This document shows, one piece after another, positions 44,421 to 52,050 of a stretch of 64,000 nucleotides of DNA (position 1 is the stretch's first letter; every line of letters starts with the position of its first letter). Origin of the DNA: Halorussus halophilus (lineage in GTDB: Archaea; Halobacteriota; Halobacteria; Halobacteriales; Haladaptataceae); assembly GCF_008831545.1 (NCBI RefSeq), contig NZ_CP044523.1, positions 1,302,001 through 1,366,000 on the forward strand, read 5' to 3'. The notes beneath the pieces are model-generated. The model was not told the DNA's origin and made no database searches. It saw only the letters and a program-made list of their open reading frames with translations. The position numbers were made by a program, and so were the translations under genes.

Positions 44421-45947
44421 ATGGCACGCGACGATACGGCACGCGAGAACGAGAGCGAATCATCCCTTCTCGACCGACGGTCGTACCTCAAGCTGGCGGG
44501 TGCGGCGGCGGCGTCGGTCGCAGCGGCAGGCGTATCGAGTAACTCGGCGAAGGCGGCGTCCTACGAGACCATCGAGGTTTCGGCAGGCTCGACCGAGCGC
44601 ATCGAAGTCGGTCCCGGCGAGACCTTCGAGAACAAACTCATCGACATCTCCGCCGACGGCGCGCACTTCCGACTGCTCACGCAGGGAAGCGACTGGACGA
44701 TTCGAAACGTCGGCGTCAAGGGGACGAACGACGACCAGGACGGCACCAAAGCGACGATGTACCTCCGCTGCACCGACGGCGGAACGGCCGTCGCCGAGAA
44801 CGTCTACATGGGCGACGGGTCGGAAGACCGCGTCGGTCACGCTGCCGTCTCCGACTGGGAGAACTCCGGCACCGTGAAGATTCGTAACTTCCACGTCGCT
44901 GGATGGGCCGCCGACGGGATGTACATGTCCCACGCGGGCGTCTCCGAGTCCCACGGGATGGGTGAGACACAGATAGAGAGTTCCTACCTGAAGAACAACA
45001 ACATCGAGAACTGCCGACTCGGCACGCCTGGCAGTTACATTAAGGATAGTGTCATCCACGTCGAGGGCGAGAGCGCGGTCAGTTCGAACGAGTCGGGCCA
45101 GAAGAACCCCCGCGGTCTCTGGTTCAAAGAGCAGTCCGGCATGAAGGCCGTCAACTGTGACATCAAGGTCAACGGCTCGGCCGCAGTCATGGCCTCCGAC
45201 AACGGTTCGGGAACGGTGAAAGACTGCCGCATCGACGGCGACATCAGTAGCTCCGTCGAGCAGGTGAACGTCTCGGGAAGTCCCGACGTGAGCGCGCCGA
45301 AGGGCGTCCCGATGACCGCCGAAGAGGCCGCTTCGGGTAAGGGTGGCACCTCGGGAAAAGATAGATCGTCGAGTGGCGAAAGCGACTCGACGGACACCAC
45401 GACCGGTGACGCCGAGCAAGGCAAGGTCTTCCAGTTGATCGCCGACGAGGACGGCGTCGCCGACGAGTACCAGTTCACGGTCGATGGGTCGGTTTCGCCT
45501 CAGACAGACCCGAGCGCCAACATGGCCGAAGAAAGCGATTCCGTCGAGAAGAACGACGACGGGACGGTCACCGTCTCAGGTAGTGCGATGGGCGGGTTCG
45601 GCGACTCGTTCCTCGTGACGGGTGACTTCGTCTCGTTCGACCTGAACGAGGACAAGTGGACGCTCCGCTACGACGGCGAGGAAGTCTCCGTCTCGGACCT
45701 CGTCCTCCCGAACCTCCTGGTCATCGACGGAAGCACGCCGAACTCTCCGAGTAGCTACGAGTTCTCGGTCAGCGGCGAGGCCAACAAGAGCGCGGCACAC
45801 GGCTCGGTGAACGCGAACGACTCGGCAAAAGACGGGTCGATTGCAGGGCAAGTCTACGCCGGAACGGACGCCTACCGTTTCTCCGGTGAGATTACGGCCT
45901 TCAGTCTCGACGGTCCGGCGAACGTCCGAGTCGAGGACAACGCCTAA
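44421..45947 (+). CDS. Tat-exported beta-helix surface protein with C-terminal repeats
   Basis: This is a 508-residue exported protein. LLDRRSYLKLAGAAAASVAAAG is a Tat signal without a lipobox cysteine, so it should be released or surface-bound. Residues about 45-290 are a beta-helix paralogous to the lipoprotein at 37956 (shared spacing from the GMYMSHAG to the VNCDIKV segments). A Ser/Gly/Asp linker (about 295-335) leads to two related modules, YQFTVDGSVS... and YEFSVSGEAN..., joined by VLPNLLVIDGSTPN. The function may be binding or processing the surface polysaccharide. No active site can be named. Confidence 0.8.
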   Translation: MARDDTARENESESSLLDRRSYLKLAGAAAASVAAAGVSSNSAKAASYETIEVSAGSTERIEVGPGETFENKLIDISADGAHFRLLTQGSDWTIRNVGVKGTNDDQDGTKATMYLRCTDGGTAVAENVYMGDGSEDRVGHAAVSDWENSGTVKIRNFHVAGWAADGMYMSHAGVSESHGMGETQIESSYLKNNNIENCRLGTPGSYIKDSVIHVEGESAVSSNESGQKNPRGLWFKEQSGMKAVNCDIKVNGSAAVMASDNGSGTVKDCRIDGDISSSVEQVNVSGSPDVSAPKGVPMTAEEAASGKGGTSGKDRSSSGESDSTDTTTGDAEQGKVFQLIADEDGVADEYQFTVDGSVSPQTDPSANMAEESDSVEKNDDGTVTVSGSAMGGFGDSFLVTGDFVSFDLNEDKWTLRYDGEEVSVSDLVLPNLLVIDGSTPNSPSSYEFSVSGEANKSAAHGSVNANDSAKDGSIAGQVYAGTDAYRFSGEITAFSLDGPANVRVEDNA

Positions 45948-46270
45948 CGAAACCGCTGGCGCGACCCTCCACCCGGTCGCAAGTTCGACACGCCAGTTTT
46001 GGCGCGCCGAGACCATCGACGTGCGGTCACAGTTCGGTAGTGACATCTTTCAAGTCATTGTGAGATACCCGGTCTGACGCCGGGAAAGCTCGCCTTACCA
46101 GTCTATTTTTCGACGTAATGTACATATAGTTCGCCGTGGATACTCGTGATTACAGGTCGGTGTTTGGGTGTGTGAAACAATGCCAAGACAAGATGGGGCT
46201 TAAATTGTTAAGCATACATTGAAACGAAATCGGAGCACTTTTCAAGTGGTAAGCTCGCATTGACTATTGC
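45948..46270. other. 323 bp spacer
   Basis: It contains CCCGGTC-TGA-CGCCGGG (about 46069-46085) followed by CTATTTTTCG near 46103, a possible terminator of the beta-helix gene. ACATATAG lies near 46130. The 3' 70 bp is the duplicated promoter region with CATTGAA boxes. No gene is visible. Confidence 0.4.
46217..46263 (+). promoter_or_regulatory. Paired CATTGAA boxes upstream of the 46271 gene
   Basis: CATTGAA at 46217-46223 and CATTGA at 46258-46263 repeat the 41 bp spacing seen at 44366-44414, within a stretch matching that promoter up to the start codon. Confidence 0.45.
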
Positions 46271-46456
46271 ATGGCACGCGACGATACGGCACGCGAACAC
46301 GATTCCATACTCGACCGAGGATCGTCCGGCGCGTCCGCTGGCACGGCGCAGGACCCGTCGAACGTCGTCCACGCGGGACGAGACTACACCGTCCGCACTA
46401 TCGGAGGCGAGGGGATGTTCCTGACCATCGTGGAGGGCCGCGATGTCTCGCAGTAA
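46271..46456 (+). CDS. Small protein sharing the duplicated 5' end of the 44421 gene
   Basis: This is a 61-residue protein whose first nine codons (MARDDTARE) and upstream region repeat those of the Tat beta-helix gene at 44421. After that the sequence differs. HAGRDYTVRTIGGEGMFLTIVEGRDVS could be a short beta domain. It could be a small gene that captured a duplicated promoter, or the remnant of a second beta-helix gene. It overlaps the next gene by 14 bp. Confidence 0.5.
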   Translation: MARDDTAREHDSILDRGSSGASAGTAQDPSNVVHAGRDYTVRTIGGEGMFLTIVEGRDVSQ

Positions 46457-46670
46457 CGTCTACTCAGAGGGCGAGCGCTGGCAGTCCGCACCGCGGGACC
46501 CCGAACCGGAAGACCTCGGCTACGACATCGCCGACTGGGAGGTCATCCGCGCGCGGAAGGACGACGACGGTCACCTGATGTTCCTCCCCGAAGACGAGGA
46601 GACGCTTCGGGAAGAGGCGTTCATCGTCGCCGAGTCGGGTGCCGTCTGCAACGTCGAGGAACGACTATAG
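46443..46670 (+). CDS. Small acidic hypothetical protein
   Basis: This 75-residue acidic protein starts within the end of the preceding gene. YDIADWEVIRARKDDDGHLMFL and EEAFIVAESGAVCNVEERL give strand-helix-strand character and haloarchaeal composition. No family is recognised. Overlap with the previous gene suggests co-translation. Confidence 0.6.
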   Translation: MSRSNVYSEGERWQSAPRDPEPEDLGYDIADWEVIRARKDDDGHLMFLPEDEETLREEAFIVAESGAVCNVEERL

Positions 46671-46747
46671 CTGCTCGCTTCGGCCCTCCCTGCTGGGACG
46701 GCCGGTCCACTCACCCGAACCGACACAGCCCTCAATCGACCAGTCCA

Positions 46748-46827
46748 CCAACGGTGCGACCTTTCAACGACACAGCCCTCCACCGCACAACTCTCCAACG
46801 GCGCAACCTTCGACGACACGCTCCTCC
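46748..46827 (+). repeat. Imperfect direct repeat of about 33 bp
   Basis: CCAACGGTGCGACCTTTCAA at 46748 and CCAACGGCGCAACCTTCGA at 46795 begin two copies that continue into CGACACRSYCCTCC. The period is 47 bp. Both lie in the gap between the small-protein pair and the convergent regulator gene. Confidence 0.45.
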
Positions 46828-46941
46828 AACGAGTTCGAGAAGTTCGTCGATGCTTTTCTTCGACTCCCTTCGGCGCGCACACTCGTCAGTAGCCGAAATG
46901 CTGTCGAAAAATGGCGACTCGAATCCCGTGTCTCGAACGAG

Positions 46942-47502
46942 TCAGTGTTCTTGGCGCTCGACGCGTCGGAGTTCCGGCGGCGTGCCGACCTCGCCGCCGC
47001 GTCGGTACTTCACGTAGTGAACCACCGCCGACGCCCCGAACACCACCAAAATAATCGTCGCGAGCACCAGTCCCGGCAACAGGCCGAACGGCGGGACGTT
47101 CAACCAGACCGCCGCGACCAGCAACGCGCTCGCGCCCGCGAGCGCGAGGTAGTATCTGTCCCACGGGAACTCGTCGCGGGACACGTCGCCGAGATAGATG
47201 TCCAAGTCTGCGGCTCTGTCTCCGAGACGGACGACGCCGTCGTCTCGGTCGTACTCTACGATGTTCGCTTCGTCGAGTTTCGGGAGGTGCGTCTGATACA
47301 GCGAGATGTACACTCGCTTGCGTTGCTCGGTCGAGAGGGCCGCGGGAGTCGTTTCGTTCTCCCACGCAGCGACCTGTTCTGTGAGGTCTGACAGCTCTGC
47401 TCGTCCGCCCTCTCGCCGGAGGTAGTACAGTGCGTAACGACGGCGTGGACTCTTCAGGACTTCGAACACCTCGTCCTGCGTGAGTTGTTCACCGCGTTGC
47501 AT
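46942..47502 (-). CDS. DUF7344-type winged-helix regulator with two membrane spans
   Basis: This is a 186-residue protein. The N-terminal 100 residues are a DUF7344 winged helix: LKSPRRRYALYYLRREGG, ELSDLTEQVAAWE, then RKRVYISLYQTHLPKLDEANIVEYD. Two transmembrane helices follow (about 115-165: YYLALAGASALLVAAVWL and LLPGLVLATIILVVFGASAVV). It is thus a membrane-tethered candidate transcription regulator and the only regulator inside the surface locus. A TAACAAAG motif (minus strand, 47618-47629) lies 116 bp upstream. The start is ATG 47502. Confidence 0.85.
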   Translation of the reverse strand: MQRGEQLTQDEVFEVLKSPRRRYALYYLRREGGRAELSDLTEQVAAWENETTPAALSTEQRKRVYISLYQTHLPKLDEANIVEYDRDDGVVRLGDRAADLDIYLGDVSRDEFPWDRYYLALAGASALLVAAVWLNVPPFGLLPGLVLATIILVVFGASAVVHYVKYRRGGEVGTPPELRRVERQEH

Positions 47503-47617
47503 GCTCCCCAGCCCATCGGCAGGTCGTCGGAGGCGATACACGTTCTGTGCCGGAGCCGGGTGGCACGGGTATCCGAGGGTAAGACCGCCGCATACGCTGG
47601 ATATTGCCGTGTCGGCA

Positions 47618-47629
47618 CTTTGTTACCAC
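47618..47629 (-). promoter_or_regulatory. TAACAAAG motif, site J
   Basis: GTGGTAACAAAG on the minus strand points toward the winged-helix regulator gene at 46942-47502. It is the most divergent member of the set. Confidence 0.4.
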
Positions 47630-47795
47630 GGTGCTGTTCACGGGTAATCCGGTCGTACAGCGCGACCGATTTCGGGAACGGTTCGCTTATCGCCAAATTT
47701 CTGAGAGGCACTGCGTCGTTACCACTCCCCGCGAACTATCGCCCCGTATCTTGCGGTATATCGGCCGATAGGACCCCTCTACTCCCTGACCAAGT

Positions 47796-47809
47796 GGCGT
47801 ATAACAAAG
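47796..47809 (+). promoter_or_regulatory. TAACAAAG motif, site F
   Basis: GGCGTATAACAAAG, followed by GCCG, is identical over at least 17 bases to the site at 55743. It is the candidate promoter element of the amino-sugar operon. Confidence 0.65.
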
Positions 47810-47934
47810 GCCGAACGAGGGCATGGTCACGATAACGTCCGGTCGCTCGCGATTCGACCGGGCAATCGACTACGTATGACACAGATTCGAACTGTCAATT
47901 CGACTTTCCAGTGGGGAGTGCGGGGTGGCCGACC

Positions 47935-48543
47935 GTGAGCCGTTCGAGCAACCCACCCGCCACAGACGCCCTCCTCGGCGAGAACTGTACGATAGCACCA
48001 GACGCGACCGTGGGCCACGTCCACCGCGACGGGGCCGCACCGCCTGCAATCGGCGACCGCGCGACGATTCGCTCGGGCACCATCGTCTACGCCGACACCG
48101 AAATCGGCGACGACTTCACGACAGGTCACGGTGTCCTCGTGCGCGAAGACACCACAATCGGCGACGGCGTGGTTCTGGGCACGAACACCGTCGTCGATGG
48201 CACGACGACCATCGGGTCGCACTGTAGCCTCCAGACGGGCGTCTACGTCCCGACGGACACCACTATCGGCAACGAGGTGTTCATCGGGCCGAACGCGGTG
48301 CTGACGAACGACCCGTACCCGATTCGCCAAGACGTAGAGCTAGAGGGACCGACGCTCGAAGACCACGTCTCCATCGGCGCGAACGCGACAATTCTGCCCG
48401 GCGTAACCGTCGGCGAAGGCGCGTTCGTCGCCGCTGGCGCGGTCGTCACGCAGGACGTACCGCCGCGGACGTTGGCACTCGGTGCGCCCGCGAAGTTCCG
48501 CGACCTGCCCGAGGAACTCGACGGAGGGAACCAGATAGCATGA
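47935..48543 (+). CDS. Left-handed beta-helix acyltransferase (WbpD-like)
   Basis: This is a 202-residue hexapeptide-repeat acyltransferase. Repeats run from GENCTIAPDATVG through IGDGVVLGTNTVVDG and the catalytic-type H in IGSHCSLQ to VTVGEGAFVAAGAVVTQDVPPRTLALGAPAKF. Position and family fit WbpD, which acetylates the 3-amino group of UDP-GlcNAc(3NH2)A from acetyl-CoA. The start is a GTG at 47935. It overlaps the aminotransferase gene as ATGA. Confidence 0.88.
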   Translation: MSRSSNPPATDALLGENCTIAPDATVGHVHRDGAAPPAIGDRATIRSGTIVYADTEIGDDFTTGHGVLVREDTTIGDGVVLGTNTVVDGTTTIGSHCSLQTGVYVPTDTTIGNEVFIGPNAVLTNDPYPIRQDVELEGPTLEDHVSIGANATILPGVTVGEGAFVAAGAVVTQDVPPRTLALGAPAKFRDLPEELDGGNQIA

Positions 48544-49631
48544 GCGACATTCCTATCGCGGACCCGCAGATGGGCGAGCGAGAAATCGAGCGCGTCGTCG
48601 AGACGCTCGAATCGGGGATGCTCGCAGACGGTCCCGAGGTTCGAAAATTCGAAGACGAGTTCGCCGACTTCTGCGGTGCAGCGTACGGCGTCGCGACGAG
48701 CAACGGAACGACCGCGCTCCACGCCGCGTTCGAGGCGCTCGACATCGGCGAGGGCGACAAAGTCGTGACGACGCCGTTCTCGTTCGTCGCGAGCGCGAAC
48801 ACGGTTCGAATCGCTGGCGCGGAACCAGTGTTCGCCGACATCGACCCCGACACCTACAACCTCGACCCAACCGCGGTCGAGGAGGCGATTCGGAAACACG
48901 ACGACGTGTCGGCGATTCTCGCCGTGCATCTCTACGGACTCCCCGCAGAGATGGACCGACTCCGGGAAATCGCCGACCGCCACGGCCTCGCGTTGGTCGA
49001 AGACGCCGCCCAAGCCCACGGTGCTGAGTTCCAAGGCGACCGAGTCGGGTCGCTCGGTGACGCGGCCTGCTTCTCGTTCTACCCCACGAAGAACATGACC
49101 ACGGGCGAGGGCGGCATCGTCACGACGAACCGCGAAGACGTGGCCAAGCGCGCCGCGAGCTACGTCAACCACGGTCGCACCGAAGACGGCGGCTACGACC
49201 ACGTGCGCGTCGGGAACAACTACCGACTCACTTCGATGGCCGCCGCCATCGGCCGCGTCCAGTTAGAGCGGCTTCCGGACTACAACGCGGCGCGCCGCCA
49301 GAACGCCGCCTACCTCACGGACGCGCTGTCGGAGTCCGGCGTCGTCACGCCGACAGAACCCGACGGTTACCGGCACGTCTACCACCAGTACACGATTCGG
49401 GCCGACGACCGGGACGAACTCAAGGAGTTCTTCGCCGAGCGCGGTGTCGGGGCGGGCGTCTACTACCCGACGCCAATTCACCAGCAACCGGCCTACGACG
49501 ACGTGACCCACGCCGCACCGGTCACCGAGCGGGCCGCCAAGCAGGCGCTCTCGCTGCCGGTTCACCCGAACGTCACGGAAGACGACCTCCGAACGATTAC
49601 GAACGCGATTTCAGCATACGAATCAGAATGA
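48540..49631 (+). CDS. DegT/DnrJ/EryC1/StrS sugar aminotransferase (WbpE-like)
   Basis: This 363-residue PLP enzyme transfers an amino group to a keto-sugar nucleotide. GVATSNGTTALHAAF near residue 57, LVEDAAQAHGAEF (Asp for PLP) near residue 152 and SFYPTKNMTTGEGG (Schiff-base Lys) near residue 180 are the family motifs. Next to a Gfo/Idh oxidoreductase it should act at C3, as WbpE does. It overlaps both neighbours by 4 bp. Confidence 0.93.
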   Translation: MSDIPIADPQMGEREIERVVETLESGMLADGPEVRKFEDEFADFCGAAYGVATSNGTTALHAAFEALDIGEGDKVVTTPFSFVASANTVRIAGAEPVFADIDPDTYNLDPTAVEEAIRKHDDVSAILAVHLYGLPAEMDRLREIADRHGLALVEDAAQAHGAEFQGDRVGSLGDAACFSFYPTKNMTTGEGGIVTTNREDVAKRAASYVNHGRTEDGGYDHVRVGNNYRLTSMAAAIGRVQLERLPDYNAARRQNAAYLTDALSESGVVTPTEPDGYRHVYHQYTIRADDRDELKEFFAERGVGAGVYYPTPIHQQPAYDDVTHAAPVTERAAKQALSLPVHPNVTEDDLRTITNAISAYESE

Positions 49632-50692
49632 GCCACAGTCTCTCCCACCAAGTAAACGCCGCCGTCATCGGCGTCGGAAGTATGGGGCGTCACCACGCCC
49701 GCGTGTACAGCGAACTGCCCCGAGTGAACCTCGTCGGCGTCTTCGACGTGGACGAGGAGGCCGCCGAAGAAGTCGCCGACGACCACGGGACGGTCGCACT
49801 TGACTTAGACGCCCTCCTCGAAGCGACGGACGTCGCCTCCATCGCGGTCCCGACGCCGTTCCACGCCGAGATGGCCGAGAAGTGCATCGACGCGGGCGTC
49901 CACGTCCTCGTCGAGAAGCCGCTCGTAGACGACCCGGAGGTCGGCCGCGAACTGCTCGACAAAGCTGAGAAAGCGGGTGTCACCGTCCAAGTCGGCCACG
50001 TCGAGCGGTTCAACCCCGCGATTCGCGCGCTCGCCGACGTGGTGTCGGACCTCGACATCATCGCCATCGACGCGCGCCGACTCGGCCCGCCTCCGGAGGG
50101 TCGCGAACTGGACCAAAGCGCGGTGCTGGACCTGATGATTCACGACATCGACGTGGTCCTGTCGCTGATGGGTGAAGAACCCGTCTCGGTCACGGCCGCC
50201 GGTGTCAAGGCCAACCAGCACGCGACGGCGACGCTCGGCTTCGGTGACGGAACGGTCGCCACGCTGACCGCGAGCAGGGTGACCCAACAACGCGTACGCG
50301 AACTCTCGATTACTGCCGAGGACTGCCGCGTGAACGTCGATTACATCGACCGCTCGGTCGAGATCCACCGCCACTCGCTGCCCTCCTACATCGAGGACAA
50401 CGGCGACCTGCGCTACCGCCACGAGAGCATCGTAGAGCGGCCCACAGTCGAGACTGGCGAACCGCTGAAGAACGAACTCTCGTCGTTCGTCGTCGCGGCC
50501 ACCAAAGGTTCGGAGCCGGTCGTCTCGGGCGAGGACGGGCTCCGAGTGCTGGAAGTCGCGCGCGAAATCGACCGCGTGGCCAACGAACACGTCGCTGACT
50601 GCGTCGATTCGGTGGAGTCCGAGGAGGCCGAACGTCACACCGATTCCGAAGAGAGTGACCAGCGACCCGATTCCGAGGTGAGCGCCCAGTGA
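49628..50692 (+). CDS. Gfo/Idh/MocA sugar oxidoreductase (WbpB-like)
   Basis: This is a 354-residue NAD-dependent oxidoreductase. The Rossmann motif is VIGVGSMGRHHARVY (about 12-26) and the catalytic Lys is in VLVEKPLVDDPE near residue 97. HDIDVVLSLMG near residue 173 is the second conserved segment. In the Wbp pathway it oxidises C3 of UDP-GlcNAcA before transamination. A Glu/Ser/Asp-rich tail follows residue 325. It overlaps the next gene as GTGA. Confidence 0.9.
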   Translation: MSHSLSHQVNAAVIGVGSMGRHHARVYSELPRVNLVGVFDVDEEAAEEVADDHGTVALDLDALLEATDVASIAVPTPFHAEMAEKCIDAGVHVLVEKPLVDDPEVGRELLDKAEKAGVTVQVGHVERFNPAIRALADVVSDLDIIAIDARRLGPPPEGRELDQSAVLDLMIHDIDVVLSLMGEEPVSVTAAGVKANQHATATLGFGDGTVATLTASRVTQQRVRELSITAEDCRVNVDYIDRSVEIHRHSLPSYIEDNGDLRYRHESIVERPTVETGEPLKNELSSFVVAATKGSEPVVSGEDGLRVLEVAREIDRVANEHVADCVDSVESEEAERHTDSEESDQRPDSEVSAQ

Positions 50693-52050
50693 ACGTCCGG
50701 GAGACGCTCAAACTCTACGGCAACGACGCCCACGACGCCGACCAGCGCGCGGCGTTCCGCGCCGGACAGATTCCGGTCGCCGTCTACGGTCTCGGCAAGA
50801 TGGGTCTCCCGCTGGCCGCGGTGTACGCCGAGACCTGTGGCAACGTCGTCGGCGCGGACGTAGACGCCGAGGTAGTCCATACCATCAACGAAGGCGACTG
50901 TCACGTCAAGCGCGAACCTGGACTCGACGAACTCGTCGCCGAGACCGTCGAATCGGGTGCGCTGCGTGCGACAGATTCACCCCGGACCGCCGCCGAAACG
51001 TCGGCGATTCACGTCGTCATCGTGCCGACACCGATTACCGACGACGACGGCGCGGACCTCTCGATTCTGGAGTCAGTCGTGCGCGACATCGGCACCGGTC
51101 TCGACAGGGGCGACCTCGTGATCATCGAGTGTACCGTGCCGCCGCGAACCTGCGCGGACAGGGTCCAGCCGCTGCTCGAACACGAGGCGGGCCACGACGA
51201 GTTCGGACTGGCGTTCTGCCCGGAACGAACCTCCAGCGGGCGCGCGCTCGAAGACATTCGGGGCGCGTACCCGAAGGTCGTCGGCGGCGTCGATTCGGAG
51301 AGTACACGCGCCGCGAAGTTGGTCTACGACCACATCACCGATAACGAAGTGATGACGGTCTCGGACGCGACGACCGCTGAGGCCGTGAAGGTGTTCGAAG
51401 GTCTCTACCGGGACGTGAACATCGCCTTGGCGAACGAACTGGCGACGATGGCAGACGGGATGGCAATCGACGTGAACGAGGCCATCGAGACGGCCAACAC
51501 CCAACCGTTCTGTGACATCCACAAGCCGGGTCCGGGCGTCGGGGGGCACTGCATTCCCTACTATCCGTACTTCGTCATCGGTCAGTTCGGTGTCGAGACG
51601 CCGCTGTTACGCACCGCACGCGAAGTCAACGACTCGATGCCGGAGTTCACGGTCGAGACGCTGGTCCGGGAACTCGACGCTGAAGGCGTCTCGCCGAACG
51701 ACGCGACGGTTGCAGTACTCGGCCTGACCTACCGGCCGGGCGTCGAAGAGACTCGCGCCTCGCCCTCGATTGCGATTACGGAGTACCTCTCGGAACTCGG
51801 CGCGGAGGTGTTGGGCGTGGACCCGATGCTCGACAGCGCCGAGGAGTTCGCCTGCCGCCAGATTGCCCAAGAAGAACTGACCGACTACGACCTCGACGCC
51901 GTGGTTCTGGTGACGCCCCACGAGGATTTCGAGTCCATCGACTGGAACGCCTTCGACCCGCTGGTCGTCGTGGACGGCCGCGGAGCGCTCGACCTCGGGG
52001 ACACCGACCATCGCGTCTACACCATCGGGAGCGGACTACAGCATGAGTGA
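50689..52050 (+). CDS. UDP-sugar 6-dehydrogenase (WbpA/UDP-GlcNAc dehydrogenase-like)
   Basis: This is a 453-residue UDP-glucose/GDP-mannose dehydrogenase family member. NAD binding is by VAVYGLGKMGLPLAAVYAE near residue 30, and GLAFCPERTSSGRAL is near residue 175. The active-site cysteine is in GPGVGGHCIPYYPYF near residue 285. It oxidises C6 of a UDP-N-acetylhexosamine to a uronic acid, making UDP-GlcNAcA or UDP-ManNAcA. Its place in the operon favours the WbpA role. It starts with GTG and overlaps the next gene by 8 bp. Confidence 0.92.
   Translation: MNVRETLKLYGNDAHDADQRAAFRAGQIPVAVYGLGKMGLPLAAVYAETCGNVVGADVDAEVVHTINEGDCHVKREPGLDELVAETVESGALRATDSPRTAAETSAIHVVIVPTPITDDDGADLSILESVVRDIGTGLDRGDLVIIECTVPPRTCADRVQPLLEHEAGHDEFGLAFCPERTSSGRALEDIRGAYPKVVGGVDSESTRAAKLVYDHITDNEVMTVSDATTAEAVKVFEGLYRDVNIALANELATMADGMAIDVNEAIETANTQPFCDIHKPGPGVGGHCIPYYPYFVIGQFGVETPLLRTAREVNDSMPEFTVETLVRELDAEGVSPNDATVAVLGLTYRPGVEETRASPSIAITEYLSELGAEVLGVDPMLDSAEEFACRQIAQEELTDYDLDAVVLVTPHEDFESIDWNAFDPLVVVDGRGALDLGDTDHRVYTIGSGLQHE

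Larger units (their letters stand above)
47503..47934. other. 432 bp divergent regulatory region
   Basis: It lies between the regulator and the amino-sugar operon and carries motif sites J (minus) and F (plus). Two tiny frames (from 47823 and 47877) precede the acyltransferase start but look non-coding. A leader transcript is possible. Confidence 0.5.
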
